A DNA stretch of 36,316 nt from Bacillus pseudomycoides (GCF_002551005.1 NZ_NVOY01000045.1:1-36316); one strand, 5' to 3'. Shown: positions 16,095 to 25,734, counted from the first letter of the stretch. Notes: generated from the letters alone by a model not told the origin. Numbers and translations are program-made.

Positions 16095-16994
16095 GTGCGG
16101 TTTGTGACAGCAAAAACAGATGAAAAAGTGTTTGTTGGTGTTGTAGACGAAACATCACAAACGGTGTTGCATGTAAGGGAAGCGCAGAGGAAAAAAGGGG
16201 AAAAAGTTACGATTCCGATTACGATGTTAGAGTGCATTGAACAAGGAGAATCCTTTATTACGAAAGTAAATGAGTTTGTTGAATGGGCGAAAGAACATGG
16301 TAAAGATGCTTATTATTCATTATCGGAAGTTAAGTTATTGGCTCCTATTCCAAGACCGAGAAAAAATATTCTTTGTGTTGGGAAAAACTATCGTGAGCAT
16401 GTAATCGAAATGGACAAAGAGGGAACCATTCCAGAAGATCTTATTATTTTTACAAAGGCTCCAACAACTGTAATTGGCGATGGGGATAAAATTTATAGTC
16501 ATCCGCATGCGACAAGTGAGCTTGATTATGAAGGAGAGCTTGCAATTGTAATCGGCAAGCGTGGAAAGGAAATTCAAAAAGAAGAAGCCCTTCATTACGT
16601 GTTTGGTTATACGATTATAAATGATGTTACAGCCAGAGATATTCAAAAGAAACATAAGCAATTTTTCCTTGGAAAAAGTTTTGACACGTTTTGTCCAATG
16701 GGACCTGCTATTGTGCATCACTCAATGATTGCGAATCCGGATGATCTTCATATTGAAACGAAGGTGAACGGGGAAGTACGCCAATCTTCTTCAACGGCAA
16801 ACATGATATTTTCCGTTGAAGAAATTATATCCATTGTAAGTAAAGGGATGACGTTAGAACCAGGAGATATTATTGCAACTGGGACACCGGCCGGAGTTGG
16901 AAAAGGGTTTCACCCGCCGCAATTTTTACATGCTGGTGATGAGGTTGTTGTCACTGTAGAAGATGTTGGAACGCTTCGTAATGGTGTCAAATAA
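16095..16994 (+). CDS. yisK: Fumarylacetoacetate hydrolase-family protein YisK
   Basis: 299 residues from GTG 16095 (VRFVTAKTDE), which matches the MKFATG start and length of B. subtilis YisK (301) and leaves about 30 bases after the sigma-H promoter; ATG 16068 would add 9 residues. The C-terminal FAH domain (about 85-298) shows NILCVGKNYREH, the metal-binding E-x-E pair (LDYEGELAIVIG) and D (NDVTARD), and the IIATGTPAGVGKG loop. YisK in B. subtilis has been reported as an oxaloacetate decarboxylase that associates with Mbl; function here is inferred by similarity. Confidence 0.88.
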   Translation: MRFVTAKTDEKVFVGVVDETSQTVLHVREAQRKKGEKVTIPITMLECIEQGESFITKVNEFVEWAKEHGKDAYYSLSEVKLLAPIPRPRKNILCVGKNYREHVIEMDKEGTIPEDLIIFTKAPTTVIGDGDKIYSHPHATSELDYEGELAIVIGKRGKEIQKEEALHYVFGYTIINDVTARDIQKKHKQFFLGKSFDTFCPMGPAIVHHSMIANPDDLHIETKVNGEVRQSSSTANMIFSVEEIISIVSKGMTLEPGDIIATGTPAGVGKGFHPPQFLHAGDEVVVTVEDVGTLRNGVK

Positions 16995-17475
16995 AAAGGC
17001 GCGTTCTCCATACTTCTGGTTTATCCCAATTGTTTTTGCTTTGCATAATGCGGAAGAGTATTATTTTTTTCCGGAAATGAAGTATTTCCGCCCGGTTCAA
17101 ATGGAAGAGAATATGCTGCAATCTAAGCATTTTTTCATAGCACTACTCATATTAACTGTTTTTGTGTGCGGGGTTGTGCTTATACACAATCTGTTTTTGA
17201 AGAAGATTACGTTATATATGGTGTTGTTTACACAGGCCATGATTTTTATGAATGGGATTGTTCATCTTGTAGGGGCAATCTTAAAGAGAGGGTATGTGCC
17301 TGGACTTGGTACAGCTTTATTATTAGTTATTCCTTTTTCATTGTTTTTGTTTTGGAAAGGAAGGGTATGTAGTTGGTGGAAATGGAAGCATGTGTGGGTA
17401 TCATGTATCATCGGTATTTTACTCATGTTTCCTATTCTAGCTAGTCTGTTGTATATCGTTAGGACCATTACATAG
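16981..17475 (+). CDS. HXXEE-domain integral membrane protein
   Basis: 164 residues from ATG 16981 (MVSNKKARSPYF), overlapping the yisK end by 14 bases; no ribosome binding site is seen, so translation is probably coupled. The motif HNAEE near residue 20-25 is the HXXEE signature of a small family of uncharacterised membrane proteins. Hydrophobic segments at about 10-22, 50-72, 78-98, 108-125 and 135-158. Function unknown. Confidence 0.78.
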   Translation: MVSNKKARSPYFWFIPIVFALHNAEEYYFFPEMKYFRPVQMEENMLQSKHFFIALLILTVFVCGVVLIHNLFLKKITLYMVLFTQAMIFMNGIVHLVGAILKRGYVPGLGTALLLVIPFSLFLFWKGRVCSWWKWKHVWVSCIIGILLMFPILASLLYIVRTIT

Positions 17476-17477
17476 CA

Positions 17478-17510
17478 AAAAGAAGGTTGCCTTTTAATGG
17501 GCAACCTTCT
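17478..17510 (-). terminator. Terminator of rocD
   Basis: AGAAGGTTGCC and GGCAACCTTCT form an 11-bp stem. The T-tract (CTTTTTG) lies on the minus-strand exit side, directly after the rocD stop; on the plus strand no T-tract follows, so it ends the upstream gene only weakly. Confidence 0.8.
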
Positions 17511-17516
17511 GTGGTA

Positions 17517-18707
17517 TTAAGATAATACTTCTTTAATTTTTTCGAATGCCCATTGTAAGTCTTCTTCAGAAATAACAAGAGGCGGAGCAATACGGATTAC
17601 ATTTTCATGTGTTTCTTTACATAGTAAACCAGCTGCTTTTAATTGTTCACAGTAAGGGCGTGCAGATTCATTTAATTCGATACCGATAAATAATCCCCTT
17701 CCGCGTACATCTGTAATCATTGGATTGTCAATTTCGCGTAATTGATTTAACAGCTTTTCTCCTAATTGTAAAGAGCGTTCTGTTAATTTTTCTTCTAATA
17801 GTACCTCTAGAGAAGCAAGAGAAACTGCACAAGCTAGCGGGTTACCACCGAATGTAGAACCGTGAGAGCCTGGCTCAAATACGCCTAAAATTTCGCGGTT
17901 TGCAGCAACGCAAGAAATTGGGAATACACCGCCGCCTAGCGCTTTTCCAAGGATGTACATATCAGGAATAACATTGTCCCAATCACATGCAAATAATTTT
18001 CCAGTACGGCCTAAGCCTGTTTGGATTTCATCTGCGATAAATAATACATTTTCTTCTTTACATACATTGTATGCTTCTTGTAAGAATCCTGCTGGTGGAA
18101 TGTTAATACCAGCTTCGCCTTGGATTGGCTCTAAAATAAAGGCAGCTGTATTTGGTGTAATTGCTCCTTTTAATGCTTCGATGTCGCCGTAAGGAATAAC
18201 AACAATACCTGGAAGCATTGGTCCAAATCCACGTTTATATTCCTCATTGGATGACATGGATACAGCACCCATTGTGCGGCCATGGAAGTTATCCACGCAT
18301 ACAATAATTTCAGCTGTATTGTCTTCTACTTTTTTCACATCATATGCCCAGCGTCTCGCTGTTTTGATAGCGGTTTCAACAGCTTCCGCACCTGTATTCA
18401 TTGGTAAAATCATGTCTTTATTAGTTAATTTCGCAACTTTTTCATACCAAGGACCTAATTGATCGCTGTGGAATGCGCGTGATGTTAATGTAACACGCCC
18501 AGCTTGGTCGATAAGCGCTTGAATAATTTTTGGATGGCGATGACCTTGGTTTACAGCAGAATATGCACTGAGCATGTCCATATAACGGTTGCCTTCTGGA
18601 TCTTCTACCCAAACACCTTCAGCTTTCGCAATTACGATTGGAAGTGGATGGTAGTTATTTGCGCCGTAAGTTTCTGTTAATTCGATAATGTCCTTTGTTT
18701 GAATCAT
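17517..18707 (-). CDS. rocD: Ornithine aminotransferase
   Basis: 396 residues, full length. A class-III PLP aminotransferase that converts L-ornithine plus 2-oxoglutarate to glutamate-5-semialdehyde plus glutamate in arginine catabolism. PLP Lys is K255 ([10 protein letters not shown]); also [13 protein letters not shown] (phosphate-binding), NFHGRT, and [21 protein letters not shown] near the N-terminus is typical of RocD. The ATG at 18707 follows AAGGGGGA. It stands alone here, not with other roc genes. Confidence 0.95.
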   Translation of the reverse strand: MIQTKDIIELTETYGANNYHPLPIVIAKAEGVWVEDPEGNRYMDMLSAYSAVNQGHRHPKIIQALIDQAGRVTLTSRAFHSDQLGPWYEKVAKLTNKDMILPMNTGAEAVETAIKTARRWAYDVKKVEDNTAEIIVCVDNFHGRTMGAVSMSSNEEYKRGFGPMLPGIVVIPYGDIEALKGAITPNTAAFILEPIQGEAGINIPPAGFLQEAYNVCKEENVLFIADEIQTGLGRTGKLFACDWDNVIPDMYILGKALGGGVFPISCVAANREILGVFEPGSHGSTFGGNPLACAVSLASLEVLLEEKLTERSLQLGEKLLNQLREIDNPMITDVRGRGLFIGIELNESARPYCEQLKAAGLLCKETHENVIRIAPPLVISEEDLQWAFEKIKEVLS

Positions 18708-18859
18708 GCTAGTTCCCCCTTTTGTTTTTACAAGAAGTTTGTAAATACTCTAAATATTATATCATTTAAGTAACAAAAAAGCGAAATATTTCCTGAAAAG
18801 AAATGGACGTGGTATCATATAAAGTGAAAAAGTTTGGGAAAGAGGAGGAGGAAATTTAT

Positions 18860-19213
18860 ATGGTACATATGCACATTACGGCATGGGCGCTTGGGATTAT
18901 TTTGTTTTTTGTGGCATATTCGATGTATACGAGTGGAAAACAGGCAAAAGGCATACACATGGTAGTTCGCTTGCTGTACATCTTAATTATTGCATCAGGG
19001 TTATTAATTTATAAAGATGTCCACTGGATGCCTATGATGTATGGGATTAAAATGCTTGTTGGCATCTGGGTAATTGCTTCAATGGAAATGGTTCTTGTGA
19101 AAGCAAGTAAACAGAAAGCAACAGGGGCGTTTTGGGCTCAATTCGTTATTATGTTTGTAGTTGTATTATATCTTGGTTTACGATTACCGATGGGATTTTC
19201 GCCATTTGCTTAA
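18860..19213 (+). CDS. yisL: UPF0344 family membrane protein YisL
   Basis: 117 residues from ATG 18860 ([12 protein letters not shown]), preceded by GAGGAGGAGG; a longer frame from 18803 has no site. Four hydrophobic segments (about 8-25, 35-55, 60-80, 92-112). Size, sequence start and position between yisK and yisN match YisL of B. subtilis. Function unknown. Confidence 0.88.
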   Translation: MVHMHITAWALGIILFFVAYSMYTSGKQAKGIHMVVRLLYILIIASGLLIYKDVHWMPMMYGIKMLVGIWVIASMEMVLVKASKQKATGAFWAQFVIMFVVVLYLGLRLPMGFSPFA

Positions 19214-19218
19214 ACAAA

Positions 19219-19266
19219 GAAGCACGTTATCTCGCTCTATAAGTGAGATAACGTGCTTTTGTTTTT
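19219..19266. terminator. Bidirectional terminator between yisL and yisN
   Basis: AAGCACGTTATCTC pairs with GAGATAACGTGCTT (14 bp); T-rich exits on both strands (TTTTGTTTTT on plus, TTTGTTTAAG on minus). Confidence 0.9.
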
Positions 19267-19816
19267 ATATTTCAATGTGTAATTCATCCCCATCCGCTTT
19301 TGTCATTTTAAATAGGTCCTTATTATTTGTAGAGTAGCGGACATAATGATGATGGAGGGCACAAATCATTTCTTCATTGTCAAATAAGAGAATATTAACG
19401 CCTTCGCTTGGTTGGTCTTTTGGCTGGAATGATAAAAAATTGTGAGCATAAATGCAGTCGTAAAGAGAGTAGCCTAGTGATTGCAAAGCTTCCGTGACAA
19501 GTGAAAAGGATGAATCTGAAAGCTCTTCTATCCACTCATGATAGCTTGTCAGTAGTTTTTTTCGAATGCGAATGGTTTCACCGTTTTGCAGCGGATGATG
19601 TTCATTTGCCACTTGCAAAATATTATGTTCATAAAAACGAGCGGGTAACCAATTGTTGTTATATAAAATCTCGAATCCATCTTCAATCATATCATCTAGT
19701 AAAAAAGCCTCATCGCTTTCTTCGTCAAAAAATACCCATTCTTCGTTTATATATTCCACATTTCCAGTTGTATGAGCACGCGGTTGACTATACAAAATAT
19801 GTTTACGCTGTTTCAT
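19265..19816 (-). CDS. yisN: DUF2777 family protein YisN
   Basis: 183 residues, cytosolic, acidic. N-terminal MKQRKHILYSQPRAHTTGNVEYI, then a Trp/Phe/Asp-rich middle (EWVFFDEESDEAFLLDDMIEDGFE). In B. subtilis yisN separates yisL from asnO, exactly as here, and I assign it from that and general resemblance to the DUF2777 family. No catalytic motif recognised. The ribosome binding site is AAGGAGCG before ATG 19816. Confidence 0.75.
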   Translation of the reverse strand: MKQRKHILYSQPRAHTTGNVEYINEEWVFFDEESDEAFLLDDMIEDGFEILYNNNWLPARFYEHNILQVANEHHPLQNGETIRIRKKLLTSYHEWIEELSDSSFSLVTEALQSLGYSLYDCIYAHNFLSFQPKDQPSEGVNILLFDNEEMICALHHHYVRYSTNNKDLFKMTKADGDELHIEI

Positions 19817-19890
19817 TCGTGTTCGCTCCTTTTCTAATAGATGTTTCTGTTCTTGTTATAGACAGTTCGGTCTTTCTTTATAACAAAGGC

Positions 19891-19918
19891 ACATAGAATT
19901 AAAATTGGGCATAGAATA
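19891..19918 (+). promoter_or_regulatory. Mother-cell sigma (E/K)-type promoter of asnO
   Basis: ACA (19891-19893), 16 bases, CATAGAATA (19910-19918). The -10 matches CATANNNTA; B. subtilis asnO is a sporulation gene of the sigma-E class, whose -10 is similar. Which sigma factor reads it cannot be decided by eye. Confidence 0.55.
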
Positions 19919-19958
19919 AAAACAGACTGCGGATATGAGATGAGAAAGGGTGATCGCA

Positions 19959-21806
19959 ATGTGTGGCATTACAGGGTGGGTTGATTATACAAAAGTGTTA
20001 TTACAGGAAAAAGAAGCAATAACAAAGATGGCAGAAACGCTCGCAAAAAGAGGTCCGGATGACACGAACGTTTGGCTTCAAAATCATGTTGCTTTTGGCC
20101 ATAAACGGTTAATAGTTGTCGACCCAGAAGGCGGTAGACAACCGATGGTGCGGGAGAAAAGAGAAGAACGTTACGCCATTTGCTATAACGGCGAACTATA
20201 TAATACAGAAGATATTCGAAAAGAATTGCTGCAAAGAGGTTATGCGTTTAAGGGGCATTCTGATACAGAAGTGTTGCTCGCTTCTTATGTGGAATGGAAA
20301 GAACAGTGCGTAAATCATTTAAATGGTATTTATGCATTTGCTGTATGGGATGAACAGGAAGAAAAAGTTTTTATTGCGCGTGATCGATTAGGAGTAAAGC
20401 CGCTCTTTTATAAACATGATGCTGGGCGATTATTGTTTGGCTCAGAGTTAAAAGCGATTTTAGCTCATCCTAATGTGAAGGCAGAGATTACGACAGAGGG
20501 ATTAGCAGAAGTATTTGGATTAGGTCCGTCTCGAACTCCTGGGCATGGCATATTTGCTGGAATTGATGAATTGCGCCCAGGTCATGCACTTACGTTTTCG
20601 AAAGATGGTTTAAAAGTTTGGCGCTACTGGAATGTTGTAAGCGAAGAGCACACACATAATTTTGAAGAAACGGTAGAACAAGTTCGTTTTCTATTGCAAG
20701 ATGCCATTACAAGGCAGTTAGTATCGGATGTTCCGCTCTGTACATTTTTATCGGGCGGCGTCGACTCCAGCGCGATTACCGCATTTGCGGCGATGGCGTA
20801 TGAGCGGGAAGGGAAAGGGAAGCTTCATACGTATTCGATTGATTATGAAGATAACGAAAAATATTTCAAATCAAATGCATTTCAGCCAAATTCAGATGCT
20901 CCGTTTATTACGCTAATGACAAATACATTTGATACAATCCATCATCGTTGTGTAATTTCTAACGAAAGTTTAGCAAAACATTTAACGGAGGCTGTCATTG
21001 TTCGTGACTTGCCGGGGATGGCAGATATCGATTCCTCATTACTATGGTTTTGCCGAGAAATTAAACAAGATTTTGTCGTAAGTTTATCAGGGGAATGTGC
21101 AGATGAAATTTTTGGTGGTTATCCGTGGTTTTACCGCGAGGATGATTTGCAATCTAGCGCGTTTCCATGGATGCGCTCAACAGAGGCTCGTGAACAATTG
21201 TTAAAAAAAGAATGGCGTAAAAAATTAAATTTACAAGAGTATGTTCAATATCGCTATGAAGAATCAGTGCGTGAAACCCCGGTGTTAGAAGGAGAAAGTG
21301 CATTAGATGCAAAAAGAAGACAATTATTTTATTTAAATATGATTTGGTTTATGACAACGCTACTTGATCGAAAGGATCGGATGAGTATGGGGGCTAGCTT
21401 AGAAGTTCGTGTGCCATTTGCTGATCACCGCCTTGTCGAATATGCGTGGAATATTCCTTGGGAAATGAAAATGTATAAAAACCGCGAAAAAGGTCTATTG
21501 CGCAAGGCGTTAGAAGGTGTCTTGCCAAATGATGTGTTGTATAGAAAGAAAAGTCCATACCCGAAAACGCATAATCCATACTACACGAAGGCTGTCACAT
21601 CGTGGCTACAAGAGCTATTAACAGATAAACAGTCGATTCTCCATGAGTTATTTGATAACGAACAGTTGCATGGATTAATTGAATCAGGCGGCAGTGCATT
21701 TCAAACGCCGTGGTTTGGGCAGCTTATGACAGGACCGCAGCTGTTGGCGCACTTAGGGCAAATTCATGTTTGGTTTAAAGAGTATGGGATTGATATTAAA
21801 GAATAA
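19959..21806 (+). CDS. asnO: Asparagine synthase (glutamine-hydrolysing)
   Basis: 615 residues. The start is ATG 19959 because the amidotransferase nucleophile must be Cys2 (MCGITGWVDY); AAAGGGTGA lies upstream. N-terminal class-II glutaminase (1 to about 200: RGPDD, NGELYN, SDTEVLLASY) releases ammonia, and the C-terminal ATP-PPase domain has the SGGVDSS loop near 265. It makes asparagine from aspartate, ATP and glutamine. Next to yisN, as asnO of B. subtilis, the sporulation-linked paralogue. Confidence 0.93.
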   Translation: MCGITGWVDYTKVLLQEKEAITKMAETLAKRGPDDTNVWLQNHVAFGHKRLIVVDPEGGRQPMVREKREERYAICYNGELYNTEDIRKELLQRGYAFKGHSDTEVLLASYVEWKEQCVNHLNGIYAFAVWDEQEEKVFIARDRLGVKPLFYKHDAGRLLFGSELKAILAHPNVKAEITTEGLAEVFGLGPSRTPGHGIFAGIDELRPGHALTFSKDGLKVWRYWNVVSEEHTHNFEETVEQVRFLLQDAITRQLVSDVPLCTFLSGGVDSSAITAFAAMAYEREGKGKLHTYSIDYEDNEKYFKSNAFQPNSDAPFITLMTNTFDTIHHRCVISNESLAKHLTEAVIVRDLPGMADIDSSLLWFCREIKQDFVVSLSGECADEIFGGYPWFYREDDLQSSAFPWMRSTEAREQLLKKEWRKKLNLQEYVQYRYEESVRETPVLEGESALDAKRRQLFYLNMIWFMTTLLDRKDRMSMGASLEVRVPFADHRLVEYAWNIPWEMKMYKNREKGLLRKALEGVLPNDVLYRKKSPYPKTHNPYYTKAVTSWLQELLTDKQSILHELFDNEQLHGLIESGGSAFQTPWFGQLMTGPQLLAHLGQIHVWFKEYGIDIKE

Positions 21807-21810
21807 AGAG

Positions 21811-21853
21811 AACCTTCCGTCGGTGTGATTGTATTTAACACTGATGGAAGGTT
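21811..21853 (+). terminator. Probable terminator after asnO
   Basis: AACCTTCCGTC...TGT and ACA...GATGGAAGGTT form a long stem with one G-T pair; the exit is only TTTATG, so efficiency is doubtful. Confidence 0.55.
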
Positions 21854-22029
21854 TATGAATAGTTCGTTTTTAAATAAAGATTGATAGCAGATAGGGAATA
21901 TATGGTGAAATATTCATAGGATAGGCATCGTTATAGCTGAAAAAGTATAAGGGTGTTTATAAATATTTGTCTTGGACTATTGCTTGTCAGATTTCTTTTC
22001 GAAATACGTGAAAAGGAAGGTGCCGAAAT

Positions 22030-22281
22030 ATGAATAAAAATCATGTATGGTTGGCTTTGTTTTTAAGTTTCTTAGTGGTAAAGCCATTTAATTGGTTTTT
22101 TCCAATGCCTTCATTATTCTTATCAATTATCGGACTGTTAACAGAATTTACTTTGTATTTCTTAGCAATATTATTAATACTTCGCTTGTTGCAATATGTA
22201 AAAGATAAATCAAGCAATGAAAAACAAATGGTTGAACTTCTGAAAGAAATTAAGAATGCAGTGGAATGTAAAGAAAAATAA
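22030..22281 (+). CDS. Small two-segment membrane protein
   Basis: 83 residues, preceded by AAGGAAGGTG. Two hydrophobic segments (about 6-30 and 34-57) and a charged C-terminal tail (VKDKSSNEKQMVELLKEIKNAVE) likely forming an amphipathic helix or short coiled coil in the cytoplasm. I do not recognise the family. It lies between asnO and the amt gene and ends in a shared terminator. Confidence 0.75.
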   Translation: MNKNHVWLALFLSFLVVKPFNWFFPMPSLFLSIIGLLTEFTLYFLAILLILRLLQYVKDKSSNEKQMVELLKEIKNAVECKEK

Positions 22282-22300
22282 GTTTTCGATACCTTATTAC

Positions 22301-22347
22301 AAAAAGAAAGAAACAGAACGCTAATAATCTGTTTCTTTCTTTTTGTT
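22301..22347. terminator. Bidirectional terminator between small membrane gene and amt
   Basis: A 17-bp perfect stem (AAAAAGAAAGAAACAGA at 22301-22317 with its complement at 22328-22344) and a 10-base loop; T-tracts on both strands. Confidence 0.88.
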
Positions 22348-23622
22348 TTAATATAACCTACCTTGGTGGTCTAACTTCCCATCAAACATATCTCCAAGTG
22401 ATTCGATTTGCTCATATGCTCTTTCGCCGTGAAGGGAAAGATCGAGGCCCATTTTCTCTTCATGTTCATGCGCACGAACTGGGAGGAATAAACTGATTCC
22501 TTTAATGATTGCATATGTCACGATAGCCGTGAATGTATAAGTCGCTCCGATGGCAAGGAGTTGTTTCCAAAGAAGTGCAGCGTTTCCGTAAAATAGTCCG
22601 TCTGCGCCTGCGCTATTAACGGATGTTGTAGCGAAGAGTCCTGTTGCAATGCCGCCCCAAGTTCCGCCAATACCGTGACAACCGAAGGCATCGAGCGCGT
22701 CGTCGTAACTGAGCTTATGTTTTAAGAAATAGACTGCTAAAAAGCAAAGTGCACCGCCGATTGCGCCGATAATAAGAGCGGAGAGTGGTGTTACGAAACC
22801 GCAAGATGGTGTAATGGCAACGAGACCAGAAACGGCCCCGCAAGCGGCACCTAGTACAGTTGGTTTTGTTTGGAAAAACCATTCCGTCAGCATCCAAGTG
22901 AGTGCGGAAGCTGCAGCAGCAGTATTTGTATTAATAAAAGCAGCGAGGGCAACGTCATTTAATGTTAATGTACTACCGACGTTAAAACCGAACCAGCCAA
23001 ACCATAATAATCCTGCTCCTAAAATTGTAAATGGTAAATGATGCGGTGAAGAGTCGTGAGCATCTTTTCGTTTTCCGAGGAAAATAGCTAATACGAGACC
23101 AGCCACACCGGATGTAATATGAACAACATTTCCCCCTGCGAAATCGAGTGCACCGAGTTCGCGAAGCCATCCGCCGATGCCCCAAACCCAGTGAGCAACG
23201 GGGTCATATACAAGTGTCGTCCAAAGTAAGATGAAGATAAGAAAAGCGGAAAATCGCATCCGTTCTGCGAATGCACCGGAAATTAATGCAGGAGTTAAAA
23301 TCGCGAACATAAGTTGAAACATCATAAATAAGTTATGCGGAATTGTCGCACTGTAGGCTTCATTTGGTGTGAACGTAACATGTTGTAGACCGAACCAATC
23401 AAAATTACCGATAAGTCCATTCCAATCAGGACCGAATGCTAAAGAATAACCGATGAAAATCCATTGAATAGACACAATTGCCATCGCACTATAACTGTGC
23501 ATCGTTGTACTAAGTACATTTTTACTGCGAACCATTCCCCCGTAAAATAAAGCAAGCCCAGGTGTCATAATCATCACCATGACAGTAGCTAAAAAAATAA
23601 ATACTGTATCCTCCATATGCAT
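22348..23622 (-). CDS. amtB: Ammonium transporter (Amt family)
   Basis: 424 residues from ATG 23622 (MHMEDTVFIF), preceded by AAAGGAGGG; the frame runs 34 codons further up but that part is promoter DNA. Eleven membrane helices are expected. Seen: DFAGGNVVHITSG and CHGIGGTWGG, which hold the twin pore histidines, GLALFYGGMVRSKN near residue 30, and a cytosolic C-terminal tail of about 35 residues. It conducts ammonium. The usual partner glnK (PII) is not next to it: a terminator follows at once. Confidence 0.94.
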   Translation of the reverse strand: MHMEDTVFIFLATVMVMIMTPGLALFYGGMVRSKNVLSTTMHSYSAMAIVSIQWIFIGYSLAFGPDWNGLIGNFDWFGLQHVTFTPNEAYSATIPHNLFMMFQLMFAILTPALISGAFAERMRFSAFLIFILLWTTLVYDPVAHWVWGIGGWLRELGALDFAGGNVVHITSGVAGLVLAIFLGKRKDAHDSSPHHLPFTILGAGLLWFGWFGFNVGSTLTLNDVALAAFINTNTAAAASALTWMLTEWFFQTKPTVLGAACGAVSGLVAITPSCGFVTPLSALIIGAIGGALCFLAVYFLKHKLSYDDALDAFGCHGIGGTWGGIATGLFATTSVNSAGADGLFYGNAALLWKQLLAIGATYTFTAIVTYAIIKGISLFLPVRAHEHEEKMGLDLSLHGERAYEQIESLGDMFDGKLDHQGRLY

Positions 23623-23639
23623 CGTTTTCCCTCCTTTTA

Positions 23640-23656
23640 TGTTATATAAACTAACA
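23640..23656 (-). promoter_or_regulatory. GlnR/TnrA-type operator upstream of amt
   Basis: TGTTATATAAACTAACA matches TGTNANAWWWTNTNACA at all but one fixed position. It ends 18 bases before the start codon, so it lies at or downstream of the promoter, a position that suits repression (GlnR) better than TnrA activation. Confidence 0.65.
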
Positions 23657-23842
23657 TCAGATAATATATTTAGTATCATATTCAAAAAAATATAATAAAT
23701 CAACAGATTTTTATAAAAATTCATTTTTTTATGTAAGGAAATATAACATGAAGTACTTCTTTGTAATTGAAATGCGTTAGTATACGAGAGGGGTTTAAAT
23801 TGTTATACTTTTCTTATAATTAGAAAAGTTGGGGGAAGCAAT

Positions 23843-25186
23843 GTGAAGAGGGAGTTAGGGCGATATTTTCTATGTTTCATATGTCTATTGTTTGTATTTC
23901 AATTACCTATTTATGTGTCGGCTGAGGAAACAAGGCCGTGGGAAGATGAAATTGTGTATTCTATTATGATCGATCGTTTTAATAATGGCGATTCAAGAAA
24001 TGATAAAGAGATTGATACGAATCGTTTAGAAGCATATCAAGGGGGAGATATACAAGGGATTATAAAACGACTGGATTATATAAAAGAGATGGGCTTTACT
24101 GCTATATTGTTGTCACCACCCACTGCAAGTAGTAGTTATGATGGGTATTATCCAACTGATATAACAAAAATGAATGAACATTTTGGCGCGATGAAGGACA
24201 TGCAGCAACTCGTCCAAGAAGCGCACGAGCGAGATATGAAAGTAATGCTTGAATTTGTAGTGAATAATGAAGATAAAACGGGCACGATTGAATATGCGAA
24301 ACAATGGATTAAGCAGACGGATATAGATGGTTATCATTTGATACATAACGAGAATATTCCGAAGTCAGTTTTGAATGAAGTGATTGCATCTGCACAAAGT
24401 GTAAAACAACATTTTTTTGTAATAACGGATACGCAAATGGAAGGAGCAAAAGGAGTACTGAATCAAGCTTATCAAGAGCGTATGACAGACGTATTTGCAA
24501 AGCCGAATATTTCTGTAAAATCATTGTATGATGTGACGAAAAGCGGCGGTGATCGTTTGGAAGGGACGTTTGTAGATAATAGCCAAACGGAGCGTTTTGT
24601 TAGAAAAGCAAAAGAAAATAAATATTATCCACCGGCCCGCTTGAAATTAGCGCTTGTTTATTTATATACATCACCTGGCATTCCGTTTGTATACTACGGT
24701 ACTGAAATTGCATTAGATGGAGGGAATGTACCTGATAATCGCCGTTTAATGGATTTTAAATCAGACGAGAAATTTTTGCAGTATATAGGGAAATTAGGAG
24801 AACTTCGCCAAACATTACCATCACTTCGTTACGGAACATTTGAATTATTATATGATAAAGATGGTATGAGCATAATAAAGCGCAAGTATAAAGGTGAAAC
24901 AACGCTTATCGCGATAAATAACACAACGGAAACACAAAAGGTGGAAATTGATGCAAATGAATTTGGGAAAGATCATGAACTGCGCGGATTGTTAGAAGAT
25001 GATAAGGTGCGAGAAGAGAATGGAAAATATTACATTGTGCTGAAAAGAGAAACTGCGAATGTATATGCGCTTGCCGAAAAATCAGGATGGAACTGGTCGT
25101 TTATTGCTGCTTTAGTAGGTGTGAATGTGTTATTTATCATCTTTCTTGTATTGATAAAGAAACGAAAAGGAACGGAATCCTATTGA
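23843..25186 (+). CDS. Membrane-anchored GH13 (alpha-amylase family) protein without catalytic residues
   Basis: 447 residues, GTG start at 23843 (the ATG two bases earlier is followed by TGA), GGGGGAAG upstream, TATAAT at 23815-23820. Signal peptide 1-27, GH13 barrel about 32-340, beta-type C-domain about 345-415, C-terminal membrane helix about 420-440 with a KKRK stop. The fold is plain (EIVYSIMIDRFNNGD; SSSYDGYYPTDI; PGIPFVYYGTE), but conserved regions are altered: region I ends NN not NH; region II GYHLI has I167 for the Asp nucleophile and H165 for Arg; region III has T195-D196 for Gly-Glu; region IV NSQ for NHD. Probably not a hydrolase; perhaps glycan binding. Confidence 0.85.
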   Translation: MKRELGRYFLCFICLLFVFQLPIYVSAEETRPWEDEIVYSIMIDRFNNGDSRNDKEIDTNRLEAYQGGDIQGIIKRLDYIKEMGFTAILLSPPTASSSYDGYYPTDITKMNEHFGAMKDMQQLVQEAHERDMKVMLEFVVNNEDKTGTIEYAKQWIKQTDIDGYHLIHNENIPKSVLNEVIASAQSVKQHFFVITDTQMEGAKGVLNQAYQERMTDVFAKPNISVKSLYDVTKSGGDRLEGTFVDNSQTERFVRKAKENKYYPPARLKLALVYLYTSPGIPFVYYGTEIALDGGNVPDNRRLMDFKSDEKFLQYIGKLGELRQTLPSLRYGTFELLYDKDGMSIIKRKYKGETTLIAINNTTETQKVEIDANEFGKDHELRGLLEDDKVREENGKYYIVLKRETANVYALAEKSGWNWSFIAALVGVNVLFIIFLVLIKKRKGTESY

Positions 25187-25196
25187 AAAATAAAAG

Positions 25197-25234
25197 AAGC
25201 TGACCCAAAAAGTGGATTTTGGTCAGCTCTTTTT
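25197..25234 (+). terminator. Terminator after the GH13-like gene
   Basis: AGCTGACC pairs with GGTCAGCT, extended by AAAA/TTTT past a bulge, followed by CTTTTT. It may also serve yajQ from the other side (TTCTTTTATTTTTC). Confidence 0.88.
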
Positions 25235-25242
25235 ATGTATGA

Positions 25243-25734
25243 CTATCGGTAGTTGATAAATTGTACGTCGATTGATAAATCAATTCCGCGCACAGCTGCG
25301 ATAACTGCTTGTAGGTCATCTCGGCTTTTTCCTGTTACACGAACTTGATCATCTTGTACTTGTGTTTTTACTTTTAATTTTAATTCTTTAATAATGTTAT
25401 TAATTTTTTTCGCATTTTCTTTATCAATGCCTTGTTGTAATTTTGCGCGTTGACGTACTGTACCGCCAGAAGCGTTTTCGACTTTGCCGTAATCTAAATT
25501 TTTGATCGGAACTTCACGCTTAATTAATTTTGAAATCAAAACGTCTTTTACTTGATCTAATTTGTACTCGTCGTCAGAAGTTAATACGATTTCCTCTTTT
25601 TCTAATTTAATGTCGCTTTTACTTCCTTTAAAGTCATAGCGAGTTTGAATTTCTTTTAAAGCGATATTAATCGCGTTTGTTACTTCTGGAAACTCTACTT
25701 TTGAAACGATATCAAAAGAACTATCCTTTGCCAT
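25243..25734 (-). CDS. yajQ: YajQ family nucleotide-binding protein
   Basis: 163 residues from ATG 25734 ([18 protein letters not shown]), preceded by GGAGGTG; the frame extends 9 codons further but without need. Conserved features: [22 protein letters not shown], the central [11 protein letters not shown], and a C-terminal [25 protein letters not shown]. Two ferredoxin-like domains; members bind nucleotides (c-di-GMP in some Gram-negatives). Role in Bacillus is not known. Monocistronic. Confidence 0.93.
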   Translation of the reverse strand: MAKDSSFDIVSKVEFPEVTNAINIALKEIQTRYDFKGSKSDIKLEKEEIVLTSDDEYKLDQVKDVLISKLIKREVPIKNLDYGKVENASGGTVRQRAKLQQGIDKENAKKINNIIKELKLKVKTQVQDDQVRVTGKSRDDLQAVIAAVRGIDLSIDVQFINYR

